A stretch of 34,264 bases of DNA from an uncultured Oscillibacter sp. (GCA_947577075.1 CANPTW010000029.1:1-34264); one strand, 5' to 3'. Counted from the stretch's first letter, positions 15,448 to 22,848 are shown. Notes: generated by a model from the sequence alone, not told the origin. A program made the numbers and translations.

Positions 15448-16563
15448 AACACCCTCGTCCTCGGGAGAAAATGCCCCCTGCCCCGTTTCGCCGGCGTCTT
15501 CTCCGGCAGGCAGGGCCGTAAAGGAAAACGTCAATATCGCGCCAAAGGTGTCGTCCGTTGTCCAGGCTGCCGACGAAGACATACAGCCGGAAACCCGGAA
15601 AAATCCTTCGCCCCTTGGTTCCAATGTCAAAACGCTCTGGAACTCCGCCGTATTCTGCGACACTAACACCTGATTGGGTGCTCCAACATAGCCCTCCAGC
15701 CATTGCCCGGTACGGTTTTGAAATTCCACATAAAGGAAAACGTCCTTATCCTCCGTGCCGGCGGGCGGAGGATCCAGAACGAAAGCGGCCGCGCTTCCCT
15801 CCGGAACTGTTCCTGCTGCGCGCACATCTACCTGCACCGGAAGATCACCCAGGTTCAGCAGGCTTTGCGGCTGGTGGATGATCTGTCCGGTTGCCGTCCC
15901 GCCGTCCGGCGCCCGTTCAAGACAATAAGGGTTGACCACGATTTCCCCGCTGCTGGGGACAACCACATCAATCACATCGCCGCTCCCTTGGTCCCCCAGC
16001 CCGCCCTGCGGCGCCAGAACTTCGCCCGGAATCGGTCCTGTCTCCTGTTCCTGCGTCTCAGGGGGAACCCGTTCTCCCTCGGGCGGGACTTCCTCGGCGG
16101 GAGGCTGCTCCTCTCCGGGCGGGACCTCCTCAGCAGGAGGCTGCTCTTCTCCGGGCGGGACCTCCTCGGCGGGAGGCTGCTCCCCCTCAGGCGGGACCTC
16201 TTTGGCGGGAGGCTGCTCCTCTCCGGGCGGGACCTCCTCGGCGGGAGGCTGCTCTTCTCCGGGCGGGACCTCCTCGGCGGGAGGCTGCTCCTCTCCGGGC
16301 GGGACCTCCTCGGCAGGAGGCTGCTCCTCTCCAGGCGGGACCTCCTCAGCGGGAGGCTGCTCCTCCTCAAGCCGGGTTTCTCCGGCGGAAGATTGTTCGC
16401 CTTCCAACTCCGAAACTTCCTCGGAGGCCGGAGCTTTCTCTTCTGCGGAGAGGAACCCGGAAGCCGGAGAATCCGGTATTTCCCCCACAGCGGACGCCGG
16501 AAGGGCAGGCGCCGCCGCCAGAAGCAGAGCCAGTCCTGTCGAACAGAGTATTTTCATTCTCAT
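15442..16563 (-). CDS. Secreted protein with Pro/Glu tandem repeats and a shared surface domain
   Basis: About 373 residues. The start at ATG 16563 (GGAG eight bases upstream) gives MRMKILCSTGLALLLAAAPALPASA, a clear signal peptide ending in an ASA-type cleavage site; the longer frame to 16605 lies in a terminator. Next comes an acidic segment with eight 12-residue repeats of the type EEQPPAEEVPPG, which should form an extended stalk. The C-terminal about 180 residues (from VIDVVVPSSGEIVVNPYCL) resemble the two upstream genes' products. No LPXTG or other sorting signal is seen. It is third in a row of three related secreted proteins downstream of flagellin; function unknown. Confidence 0.75.
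   Translation of the reverse strand: MRMKILCSTGLALLLAAAPALPASAVGEIPDSPASGFLSAEEKAPASEEVSELEGEQSSAGETRLEEEQPPAEEVPPGEEQPPAEEVPPGEEQPPAEEVPPGEEQPPAEEVPPGEEQPPAKEVPPEGEQPPAEEVPPGEEQPPAEEVPPGEEQPPAEEVPPEGERVPPETQEQETGPIPGEVLAPQGGLGDQGSGDVIDVVVPSSGEIVVNPYCLERAPDGGTATGQIIHQPQSLLNLGDLPVQVDVRAAGTVPEGSAAAFVLDPPPAGTEDKDVFLYVEFQNRTGQWLEGYVGAPNQVLVSQNTAEFQSVLTLEPRGEGFFRVSGCMSSSAAWTTDDTFGAILTFSFTALPAGEDAGETGQGAFSPEDEGVL
16078..16370 (-). repeat. Eight tandem 36-bp repeats coding for Pro/Glu-rich stalk
   Basis: Nearly identical 36-bp units within the secreted protein gene, each encoding the 12-residue EEQPPAEEVPPG motif. Such arrays change copy number by slippage or recombination, which would vary stalk length. 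Confidence 0.9.
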
Positions 16564-16577
16564 AGCAGTTTCTCCAT

Positions 16578-16616
16578 AAAAAGGCCGTGCGGCCGTGTTG
16601 CACACGTCCGCACGGC
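16578..16616 (-). terminator. Intrinsic terminator/attenuator between two secreted-protein genes
   Basis: On the minus strand GCCGTGCGG pairs with CCGCACGGC around a partly paired loop, followed by a T-run. It lies between the stop at 16624 and the next start at 16563, so it would make the downstream gene depend on readthrough. Confidence 0.8.
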
Positions 16617-16623
16617 TATACTG

Positions 16624-17268
16624 TCAGGTTTTCCTTGTTGGCCGGAAGGTGAACACGATGGTGACGTCCACGCCGTCCGCCTCCGTCCACGCGCTCCTGG
16701 GCTCCGGGATGCAGTCGCCGTCCAAGTGGAACGCGCCATAGCATGCGCTTCCGCCGGCGGCATCCAGAGTCACGATGTTTTTTTTGGACCTGGCATAGAT
16801 CTTGACAGGAATATGTTCCGCTGAATCGTAGACGCCGGCCCATTCTACATGGGCCGGATCGTCAACCGCCTGCATCTCAAAATAGAAGAACGCACGCTTA
16901 GCCGTTGACGTGGAACCTTGTGTGCTGACAGAGTAGAGGGTCAGGTCGCTGCCCTCCTTCACCGCACCTGAAACCGTCGCATCCACAATCACCGGGACCA
17001 CGCTCTGGTTTTCAATGTAGGATGTCTCGCACACAATCTGCTTGTTTTCCACGGTCCCGTTAATTTCCACAGGGAGACTGAGGGGATTGATATAGAGCTT
17101 GGATTCTGCCGGAACACGTACCTGAATCTCCACATCTGGAAGGAAACCCTGCGCCGTAAATTCCGTAGTGCCGCCTTCGACGCCGACCGGCCTTGCGGCG
17201 CTTGCCGGGACTGCCAGCAGCGCCGAAAGCGCCGCGGCGATCAAGCAGACGGGCTTTTTCATTTTCAT
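16624..17268 (-). CDS. Secreted surface protein, paralogue 2 of 3
   Basis: Start at ATG 17268 with AAGGAG 9 bases upstream, giving a 214-residue preprotein: MKMKKPVCLIAAALSALLAVPASA is a signal peptide. The mature part shares motifs with its upstream neighbour: VRVPAESKLYINPLSLPVEIN, a central segment ending in FFYFEMQ, and the closing AFHLDGDCIPEPRSAWTEADGV...VFTFRPT. These suggest one beta-sandwich-type surface domain used three times. I do not recognise the family. A long stem-loop (17311-17351) precedes it and a terminator follows it. Confidence 0.7.
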   Translation of the reverse strand: MKMKKPVCLIAAALSALLAVPASAARPVGVEGGTTEFTAQGFLPDVEIQVRVPAESKLYINPLSLPVEINGTVENKQIVCETSYIENQSVVPVIVDATVSGAVKEGSDLTLYSVSTQGSTSTAKRAFFYFEMQAVDDPAHVEWAGVYDSAEHIPVKIYARSKKNIVTLDAAGGSACYGAFHLDGDCIPEPRSAWTEADGVDVTIVFTFRPTRKT

Positions 17269-17310
17269 GGGCGGGTTCTCCTTACGCGGGCCGTCGGACG
17301 GCGCTTTGTG

Positions 17311-17351
17311 CCGGAAGAGCGTGCGGCCTGTTGTGCGGCCGCACGCTCCGG
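17311..17351 (-). other. Long stem-loop between paralogues
   Basis: CCGGAGCGTGCGGCC pairs with GGCCGCACGCTC-TTCCGG (one small bulge). There is no T-run, so it is more likely an mRNA processing or stabilising element than a terminator. Confidence 0.5.
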
Positions 17352-17421
17352 CGGTTCCTGCTTGCGGGTTCTCAAAGAGCGCCCGTCCGTCCGCTTTCAA
17401 TTGGCGTTGGAACCTTTACCG

Positions 17422-18165
17422 TCAGGGAGCGGGCTCTTCAATGGTGGTGGGCATGAAGGTGTAGGCGACGGTCACGGTGAAGGAGTCCTGCTCGTCCCAG
17501 GCGATCTTGGGCGCGGTCACGCAGTCGCCGTTCAGGCGGATCAGGGCGCCGCCGCCGGCCACGGCCGCGGGATTAGTGCCGGACAGGTCCGCCTTCTTCA
17601 GCGCGACCAGGTCCGCACCCGCAGTCTCACCGACTTTCACAATGACTTCGCCGTCGGCGTCATCGTCCGCCGCCCAGGCCTCGGCCAGAGGATTGTAGAG
17701 GGTGTCGACGATATCGCCTGCCGCACCCTTGATTCCGTCGTCCACTTTCATCTGGAACGTCACATAGGCGTTTTTGGTGGTGACGGTGGATCCGTCGGTG
17801 GGAGCAGTGGCAAATTTCATGGCTTTGGTGGTGTCCTTATCGGTGCGCTCTACAATGGCTCCGGTCACCGTGGCGCTGACGCTCAGGTCCATGCCGCTGA
17901 GGTTGTAGATGCAGTTGGGGACGCTGAGAATCTGGAACCCGCTGAGGATTCTGGCATCATCGCTGGCGTCATAGTTTACGTCCACTCCGTAGGGGTTGAT
18001 GAAGGCGGCCACCGTGGCGGGGACCGTCACGGCGATCTCGGGTTCCTCAAAGGTGGCGGTGATGACGGTTTCGTCGCCCGCTGCAAAAGCGGTGGTAGCC
18101 AGGGCCATGGACATGGCGCCGGCCAGAGCGATGGACAAAATGCGCTTCAGTTTCAGGGTCTTCAT
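17422..18165 (-). CDS. Secreted surface protein, paralogue 1 of 3
   Basis: A 247-residue preprotein with signal peptide MKTLKLKRILSIALAGAMSMALATTAFA. The mature protein is acidic and beta-rich: EIAVTVPATVAAFINPYGVDVNY corresponds to VPAESKLYINP in paralogue 2 and VPSSGEIVVNPY in paralogue 3, and ALIRLNGDCVTAPKIAWDEQDSFTVTVAYTFMPT to its C-terminal motif. GGGAGG lies 8 bases before ATG 18165. It is the first of three tandem paralogues and lies downstream of flagellin and a one-helix membrane protein on the same strand. The family is unrecognised; a cell-surface or extracellular structural role is inferred. Confidence 0.75.
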   Translation of the reverse strand: MKTLKLKRILSIALAGAMSMALATTAFAAGDETVITATFEEPEIAVTVPATVAAFINPYGVDVNYDASDDARILSGFQILSVPNCIYNLSGMDLSVSATVTGAIVERTDKDTTKAMKFATAPTDGSTVTTKNAYVTFQMKVDDGIKGAAGDIVDTLYNPLAEAWAADDDADGEVIVKVGETAGADLVALKKADLSGTNPAAVAGGGALIRLNGDCVTAPKIAWDEQDSFTVTVAYTFMPTTIEEPAP

Positions 18166-18231
18166 GTTGTTTTCCTCCCAAAATGGTATATTTTTGCAAC
18201 AGAATCAACTGTCCGCAACAAAGATGCTGGG

Positions 18232-18789
18232 TTACTCTTCAACCACATGGAAATCCATGGTGTGGGAAACCTGGCGGATGATGGTCTGCTTGCCGGTTTC
18301 TGCATCGGTCTCCACCTGGGTCAGCACGACATACACCCGATGATCGCCAAGATCCAATTCATGGTCCAGCGTGATGTGGTCAAAGCCGCTCCCCGGCGGG
18401 ACCAGCCCGGAGAGAAAAATCTGATCCGTCAGCTCCGCGTCGGCAAAGATCGTGAGGAACATGTCATAGAGATTCGCCTCGGAATTGGTGATGGAACACT
18501 CAAAATTCAAGCCGTCCGTACTGTAGGCGTTGTTTTTGTACCGAAGTCCGATGGCGTTATTTTTGTTGTTTTCGATTGCCGCCTGCATCGCCGCGTTCAG
18601 GGCGTCCTGATCCAGCATCACCTTCGCCTCGCTGGAATATCCGATGGTCAGGCCGTCGTCTTCCTCTTTCTGTCCCAATAAGAACAGGGCGGCGACGGCG
18701 ACAACCGCCAGCAAAACCAACGCGGCGACGGCCACGACGGTCTTGTTGACAGGGGCGGACGTCGTTTGGCGTTCCGTGGATGCGTCCAT
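18232..18789 (-). CDS. Single-pass membrane protein of unknown function
   Basis: Start at ATG 18789, which has AGGAGG six bases upstream (the longer frame to 18858 runs into the flagellin 3' hairpin). The 185-residue product has a short cytoplasmic N-terminus, one transmembrane helix (TVVAVAALVLLAVVAVAALFLLG, about residues 17-39) and an extracytoplasmic domain of about 145 residues with LDQDALNAAMQAAIENNKNN. I do not recognise the domain. Position between flagellin and the three secreted paralogues suggests it serves one of these surface structures. Confidence 0.7.
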   Translation of the reverse strand: MDASTERQTTSAPVNKTVVAVAALVLLAVVAVAALFLLGQKEEDDGLTIGYSSEAKVMLDQDALNAAMQAAIENNKNNAIGLRYKNNAYSTDGLNFECSITNSEANLYDMFLTIFADAELTDQIFLSGLVPPGSGFDHITLDHELDLGDHRVYVVLTQVETDAETGKQTIIRQVSHTMDFHVVEE

Positions 18790-18823
18790 AGGGTTCCTCC
18801 TGATGTTGAAAAAGTAATCCATA

Positions 18824-18856
18824 GGGTCCCGCCGGGGGTTACCCGGCGGGAGACCC
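18824..18856 (-). terminator. Stem-loop after flagellin
   Basis: GGGTC-TCCCGCCGGG pairs with CCCGGCGGGACCC 11 bases after the flagellin stop. There is no good T-run; it may terminate partially or stabilise the abundant flagellin mRNA. Confidence 0.55.
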
Positions 18857-18866
18857 AAACGGCAAA

Positions 18867-20627
18867 TTAGCCGAGGAGCTGAAGCACGCCCTGGGGAACC
18901 GCGTTGGCCTGAGCCAGCATGGCCTGGGCAGACTGAATCAGAATGTTGTTCTTGGTGTAGGACATCATTTCTTCGGCGATATCGGTGTCGCGGATGGTGG
19001 ACTCGGCGTCCTGGATGTTTTCCGCCATGACGCTCAGGTTGTTGGCGGTGTGCTCCAGACGGTTCTGGGTGGCGCCCAGATCGCCGCGGACGCTGGATAC
19101 CTGGTTGATGGCGTTGCGGATGGTTTGGATGGCCTTGGAGGCGGCGTCGGGATTGCTGATATCCAGATTTGCGATGCCCAGGGCCTCGGTGTGCATATCG
19201 CCCACCACAACCTTCAGCTGGTTGTAGCTGTCGCTGGTGTCGCCGATCTGGAGGGTCAGGGGCTTGCCCATAGAGGCGGTATCCACCGTACCCGTCTTAA
19301 TCAGCCCGGACCAATCGCCGTCCTGGGAATCGCTGGTTTTGTTGTTCGTGCCTTCCAGCTTGTAGTTGTCGGTGTCCACGCCGCCTTCCAGCTCGGTGAA
19401 ATAGATATAGCCGTCCGGGTTGGCGTCGCCCACCGCGCTGGTGGAGGTGACCTTGAAGTTTTTATTGCCCTGGGCGGCGGTGGTGATCCGGCTGGCAACC
19501 TTGCCCAGCGTGCTCTGTTCCATGGCTTTGAGGTCGTCTTCCGTCATGTCCGTCAGGTCGATCACATTGTGGCCGTCCTTGAAGGAGCTTCCCTTGCCCA
19601 CGGCGAAGGTATAGGTGCTGTCGCCAATCGTCAGGGTGCTGCCGTCTTTCACGTTGGGGAGCAGCGTGCTGAGATCGAGCTTGGCCTGGGCGTACCGGCG
19701 CCCGGCGGAGCTGTCCACGGGCTCGGTCAGGGTGCGGACCTCAACGCCATGGGCCTGGTTGCCCGGCTGCGCTCCGGCGGCGGCGTCGTTATCCACGCCC
19801 GTAATTGTAACAGCGGAGTCGATGTCCCATGCTTTGGTGGGGGCGTCGCTCATGGTAAACGTGATTTTAGCGCCGTTCTGCTGGGCATCAATGGTCACGC
19901 CATAATCCGTTTTATAGGTTCCCGTGGCGCCCTTGGTGCCTCCGGTGGCCCATTTGTCGGCAATGGCCTTGGCAATATCTTCGCCCGTGATCTTCGACCC
20001 CTGGGCCGCTTTCGCCTTGACGATGATCTCCTGGCCAAAGACGCTGATCTTCACATCCGACTTATCCGTGCCGACGGTTCCCTCAAACTCGGAAAGATCC
20101 AGCTCGAACACGCCCGCCGTGGCCTTGTTGCCCAGCTGGCCGTCGGAGATGATTTCCAGGGAGCCCGACAGGTCGGTGTCGCCGGTGGTCTTGAGGGCGG
20201 TGTCCAAAGAGCCGTCCAGCAGCTTGATGCCGTTGAAGTTGGCGGAATCCGCGATGCGGTTGATTTCGGATTTCAGCTGGTCAACTTCCTTCTGGAGGTT
20301 GGCCCGGTCCACCTCGTTGTCATAGGTGCCGTTGGCGGACTGGGTGGCCAGGTAGTCCATGCGGTTGAGCATGTCCTGGATTTCCTGCATGGCGCCCTCG
20401 GCGGTCTTCACCAGAGAGATGCCGTCCTTGACGTTTTTCTGGGCGGCGTTCAGGCCGGTGATCTGGGCCCGCATCTTCTCGGAAATGGCCAGGCCCGCGG
20501 CGTCGTCGCCCGCCCGGTTGATCTTGTAACCGGAGCTCAGCTTCTCCAGGTTCTTCGCCAGGGCAGAGGTGTTGGTGTTGTAGTTCCGGTAGGCCGACAT
20601 GGCCATGATATTATGCTGAATTCTCAT
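18867..20627 (-). CDS. fliC: Flagellin
   Basis: A 586-residue flagellin. The N-terminal D0/D1 region ([55 protein letters not shown], listed here only to mark its motifs around residues 30-50, [11 protein letters not shown]) and the C-terminal D1/D0 region ([18 protein letters not shown], ending in [15 protein letters not shown]) are both intact, so it should polymerise. About 350 central residues form the surface-exposed variable D2/D3 domains. ATG 20627 has a strong AGGAGG that lies inside a small hairpin. csrA is 170 bp upstream on the same strand. The leader carries three GGA-loop hairpins, so translation is probably repressed by CsrA as for hag of Bacillus subtilis. Confidence 0.95.
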   Translation of the reverse strand: MRIQHNIMAMSAYRNYNTNTSALAKNLEKLSSGYKINRAGDDAAGLAISEKMRAQITGLNAAQKNVKDGISLVKTAEGAMQEIQDMLNRMDYLATQSANGTYDNEVDRANLQKEVDQLKSEINRIADSANFNGIKLLDGSLDTALKTTGDTDLSGSLEIISDGQLGNKATAGVFELDLSEFEGTVGTDKSDVKISVFGQEIIVKAKAAQGSKITGEDIAKAIADKWATGGTKGATGTYKTDYGVTIDAQQNGAKITFTMSDAPTKAWDIDSAVTITGVDNDAAAGAQPGNQAHGVEVRTLTEPVDSSAGRRYAQAKLDLSTLLPNVKDGSTLTIGDSTYTFAVGKGSSFKDGHNVIDLTDMTEDDLKAMEQSTLGKVASRITTAAQGNKNFKVTSTSAVGDANPDGYIYFTELEGGVDTDNYKLEGTNNKTSDSQDGDWSGLIKTGTVDTASMGKPLTLQIGDTSDSYNQLKVVVGDMHTEALGIANLDISNPDAASKAIQTIRNAINQVSSVRGDLGATQNRLEHTANNLSVMAENIQDAESTIRDTDIAEEMMSYTKNNILIQSAQAMLAQANAVPQGVLQLLG

Positions 20628-20630
20628 TTT

Positions 20631-20643
20631 ATAGTCCTCCTAT
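20631..20643 (-). promoter_or_regulatory. CsrA-type GGA hairpin over the flagellin ribosome binding site
   Basis: On the mRNA strand ATAG-GAGGA-CTAT: a 4-bp stem presenting the Shine-Dalgarno GGA in the loop. CsrA binding here would block ribosome access. Confidence 0.65.
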
Positions 20644-20677
20644 AAATAAAATGATTGCTGGGATAATCCGGCGCTTC

Positions 20678-20692
20678 GGGACCTCCTGTCCC
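20678..20692 (-). promoter_or_regulatory. CsrA-type GGA hairpin in flagellin leader
   Basis: On the mRNA strand GGGAC-AGGAG-GTCCC: a perfect 5-bp stem with AGGA in the loop, the best-known CsrA recognition form (ACAGGA in a loop). It lies about 50 bases upstream of the start codon. Confidence 0.75.
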
Positions 20693-20741
20693 TCCGCATG
20701 GGTGGAGCACCTTCCAAACCGCCGCCGCGCGCGCGGAGCGG

Positions 20742-20754
20742 CCGGTCCTTCCGG
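20742..20754 (-). promoter_or_regulatory. Distal CsrA-type GGA hairpin in flagellin leader
   Basis: On the mRNA strand CCGG-AAGGA-CCGG: a 4-bp stem with AAGGA in the loop, about 115 bases upstream of the start codon. Combined with the other two it would allow bridging by a CsrA dimer. Confidence 0.55.
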
Positions 20755-20799
20755 TACGGGACTTTATTTCACCCGGCTCGTCAGCCGGTTGAAACCACA

Positions 20800-21162
20800 T
20801 TATTTGGGGGAATAAACGGGTTCGCTGGAGGTGGATTCCGGCGGGAAGATGAGGTCAAGCTGCCGCCGCAGAGACTGCACATTGCTGTCTTCGCCGTCCA
20901 TTTCGCAAAGCAGCGCCCGCATAGCGGCCAGCGCCTGGGATTTGTTCCGGTTCCACTCCTGCCGGTGGCGGTAGGGGCCGTCCACAACACACTCCGGACG
21001 TTCCCCTCCGGTCCGTTCCAGCACCTCGCCCCGAAGGATGGTCATGTCCCTTGGGGCCTTCACCATCAGCTTGCAGCGGTCGCCGGCAATGTGGTTCAAT
21101 TGAACGACAACCTCGTCACCGATGGTCATGTAATCTCCTGTTCGAAGCTGCAAAGACAGCAT
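20800..21162 (-). CDS. csrA: CsrA-like RNA-binding regulator with C-terminal extension
   Basis: The first about 55 residues are a CsrA/RsmA domain: MLSLQLRTGDYMTIGDEVVVQL...CKLMVKAPRDMTILRGEVLER, with the Leu4-region strand and the RNA-binding Arg before GEVLER. The protein is 120 residues, about 50 longer than typical CsrA; the extra part (residues 70-120) is polar and helical with no recognised domain. CsrA homodimers bind GGA hairpins and repress translation; in Firmicutes the main target is flagellin mRNA and FliW antagonises it. No fliW lies in this window. ATG 21162 has AAAGGAG six bases upstream. It is upstream of flagellin on the same strand. Confidence 0.85.
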   Translation of the reverse strand: MLSLQLRTGDYMTIGDEVVVQLNHIAGDRCKLMVKAPRDMTILRGEVLERTGGERPECVVDGPYRHRQEWNRNKSQALAAMRALLCEMDGEDSNVQSLRRQLDLIFPPESTSSEPVYSPK

Positions 21163-21379
21163 GGCAAACTCCTTTCGCCTGCTTCTTCATCGTAATAATG
21201 TTTTGGACGCTCACCGGGGCGAAATCCGTTCCGCTTCATTTCCGTCTGGCGGCGAAAAGTCCGCTTCCCTTCCTTGCCCCGCCTCTGCCCGGCAAAATCT
21301 GCGGATTTTGCCGGGACCCCGAGGGAGCTTCGGACGTGCGCACACGTCCTCTCGTTTCCCACTTAACGGCCCGGAAAAC

Positions 21380-21490
21380 GCTGAGCGAAGAAAAATGGGG
21401 TTCAATTTCCCTTCGCTCAACGCTCCCCTGGCCGGAACCATGGGCGTTCACCGGCGTCCCGACCGGCACAGCTGGGGTTTTGTGAAAGAA
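21380..21490 (-). ncRNA. Candidate guide-RNA (omega-RNA-like) scaffold 3' of the TnpB-like gene
   Basis: Starting right after the TnpB-like stop, on the same strand, is a non-coding stretch with the arrangement seen 3' of tnpB genes. The bases around 21443-21472 include CCGGTCGGGACGCCGGTGAA, which I associate with IS605-type right-end scaffolds. A GAGCGAAG/CTTCGCTC stem (21383-21390 with 21411-21418) follows. The guide should come immediately 3' of the scaffold, but I cannot set its first base. Further on are two more stem-loops: GGACGTG/CACGTCC (21332-21349) and CCCGGCAAAATC/GATTTTGCCGGG (21288-21315), the latter a possible 3' end. The rest of 21163-21380 holds no gene I can see. Assignment rests on position and motif resemblance only. 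Confidence 0.5.
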
Positions 21491-22675
21491 CTACGCGCTT
21501 TCGCGGCGCTCCTGCATATGAAAGTATTGGGCCAAGCCCTGGGCTTTGATATTCCGCGCGGCGTTCGTCTCCCGCTTGAGGTTCGCGCCGCAGCGGGGAC
21601 AGGTCCAGGTCCGCCGCCTTGTGGAGATTTCCTCCGGCATAACGCAGCCGCAGACGGAGCAGGTCCGGGTGGACGGGAAGCTGCGGTCAACCATAAGGAG
21701 CGGCTTTCCCTGCCGCGCCAGCTTGTAGCGCAGACACTCCCGGAACATCCCATAGCCGGAATCGTGGACATTTCCAAGGCCCATGATTCTGTTGAGCTCG
21801 TTCATCTCGTCCGCTCTCACGCACACGGCGTCCCAGGCGTTGGCTATCCGCCGGGATTCCTTGTGAATGTAGTCGCGGCGCTGATTGGCGATATGCTCAT
21901 GAATCTGATAGAACTTTTGCACGGCCTCCCGGTAATTCCGGGAGCCGGGCTGCATCCGGTTCAGGCTCCGCTGGAGGCCGGCCAGCTTCTCCTGCGCCTG
22001 CTTTTTCCATCGGGGCGGGTCCGCCGCGGCCCCGCCGCTGTCCACGTAGAAATGCTGCATGGAATATTTGAGCCCCACCGTGGTTTCCTCTGTGGGAACA
22101 ACCGGGACCGGCTCCTTTTCCGTGTGCTCATAGAGAATATAGCCGTAATATTTGCCCGTCCGTGTCTTGTCCACGGTGATGCGCTTGAGCTTCCACCACG
22201 CCTGGGGACGGCGGGAAAACTTTGCCCGGACAATCCCGGCCTTGGTCATGCGGACGCCGTCCCTTGTGGTGTAGATGGTGGGACCGGACTCAAAAACATG
22301 GTTGCAGGCGGTGAAAGAATCCCGGTCGCTTTTCTTGCGCTTGAAATTGGGATGCCCAAAATGCTCAGGATCCCTGAAGAACACCCGGAACGCTTGGGAG
22401 AGCTTGTTGTGCTCCTGGATCAAGGCCTGATTGTCGACCTCTTTCAGGAAGGGCGCTCCGGTCTTGTATTTTGCCGGGGTAGGAATGAAAAAAGCTCCGG
22501 TTTCGTTGTAGAACCGCTGCTGGTCGGAAAGCATCTGGTTCCAGATGTAGCGGCAGCAGCCGAAGGTCTTTCCGAAAAGCTCCTCCTGCTCCGGGGTGGG
22601 GTACAGCCGGACCTTGAGGGTGGTGAACTGTGCCGGATTGCCGGTATTTTTACGTCGTCCGTTCCTCGCCGCCAT
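21491..22675 (-). CDS. TnpB-family protein with all three RuvC catalytic residues lost (TldR-like)
   Basis: A 394-residue full-length TnpB homologue: N-terminal LKVRLYPTPEQEELF helix, WED/REC-like core, RuvC-like domain and a C-terminal zinc ribbon with all four cysteines (339, 342, 359, 362). At the three RuvC positions the catalytic acids are replaced: GLDxS becomes GLKYS (Lys203), the VxIED-type motif becomes VCVRAD (Arg287), and DRDxNAA becomes KRETNAA (Glu369). It should therefore bind guide RNA and DNA without cutting. TnpB homologues of this kind (TldR) are RNA-guided transcriptional repressors, some tied to flagellin genes. No tnpA partner adjoins it. ATG 22675 has AAAGGAG 12 bases upstream. 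csrA and flagellin follow on the same strand, and an invertible promoter segment precedes it. Confidence 0.85.
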   Translation of the reverse strand: MAARNGRRKNTGNPAQFTTLKVRLYPTPEQEELFGKTFGCCRYIWNQMLSDQQRFYNETGAFFIPTPAKYKTGAPFLKEVDNQALIQEHNKLSQAFRVFFRDPEHFGHPNFKRKKSDRDSFTACNHVFESGPTIYTTRDGVRMTKAGIVRAKFSRRPQAWWKLKRITVDKTRTGKYYGYILYEHTEKEPVPVVPTEETTVGLKYSMQHFYVDSGGAAADPPRWKKQAQEKLAGLQRSLNRMQPGSRNYREAVQKFYQIHEHIANQRRDYIHKESRRIANAWDAVCVRADEMNELNRIMGLGNVHDSGYGMFRECLRYKLARQGKPLLMVDRSFPSTRTCSVCGCVMPEEISTRRRTWTCPRCGANLKRETNAARNIKAQGLAQYFHMQERRESA

Positions 22676-22691
22676 GCTGCCGGCACACTCC

Positions 22692-22832
22692 TTTCGGGAA
22701 AGCGTACTTTTTTAGAACGGAAATTTTTCAAAGAAAATTTTTGAGAAAGTATTATCTTCCCAAGCAGTTGTGCCGAATAAGAAACTGTAAGCAAAAACGG
22801 CCTCTATTCTAAAAAAGTACGCTTTTTTAGAA
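22692..22832. promoter_or_regulatory. Invertible promoter segment of module B (TldR-like switch)
   Basis: Two inverted 26-bp sites, 22692-22717 and 22807-22832, share an exact 16-base inverted match (GCGTACTTTTTTAGAA and its complement). Read on opposite strands both have the central dinucleotide AC. Centres are 115 bp apart, matching 116 bp in module A. The distal site is a near-perfect dyad (TTCTAAAAAAGT against TTCTAAAAAAGC); the proximal one is poorer on the side facing the gene. The recombinase gene ends 16 bases beyond the distal site and the TnpB-like gene starts 16 bases from the proximal site. The best internal promoter points away from the TnpB-like gene (OFF). Confidence 0.82.
22727..22755 (+). 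promoter_or_regulatory. Promoter inside invertible segment B
   Basis: TTCAAA (22727-22732), 17-base spacer, TATTAT (22750-22755), reading away from the TnpB-like gene toward the 3' end of the recombinase gene. Inversion would move the -10 to about 22769-22774 on the minus strand, giving the TnpB-like gene a leader near 90 nt. The match is fair, weaker than in module A. The minus strand in the present orientation has a GATAAT but no -35. Confidence 0.5.
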
Positions 22833-22840
22833 TAGAGGCC
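22799..22840. terminator. Terminator hairpin of recombinase B, overlapping the crossover site
   Basis: A perfect 18-bp stem (GGCCTCTATTCTAAAAAA and its complement) with a 6-base loop, followed on the minus strand by GTTTTTGC. The loop and inner stem are crossover site 22807-22832. Inversion would exchange bases 22799-22806 and shorten the stem to about 10 A/T-rich pairs. Confidence 0.8.
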
Positions 22841-22848
22841 TTGTATAA

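Noticed and set aside
16078..16370. Regular 36-bp repeats suggesting a CRISPR array
   Set aside because: Units are contiguous with no unique spacers and code in frame for a 12-residue motif.
15703..16824. 373-codon plus-strand frame with Arg/Leu/Ser repeats
   Set aside because: Antisense of the Pro/Glu tandem repeats; the opposite strand has a signal peptide, ribosome site and related neighbours.
19050..20645. 531-codon plus-strand frame opposite flagellin
   Set aside because: Flagellin on the minus strand is unambiguous; this frame has no family features.
20628..20800. Sigma-28 flagellar promoter for flagellin
   Set aside because: A TAAA is present near 20762 and CCGGATTAT near 20665, but neither has a partner at the right spacing.
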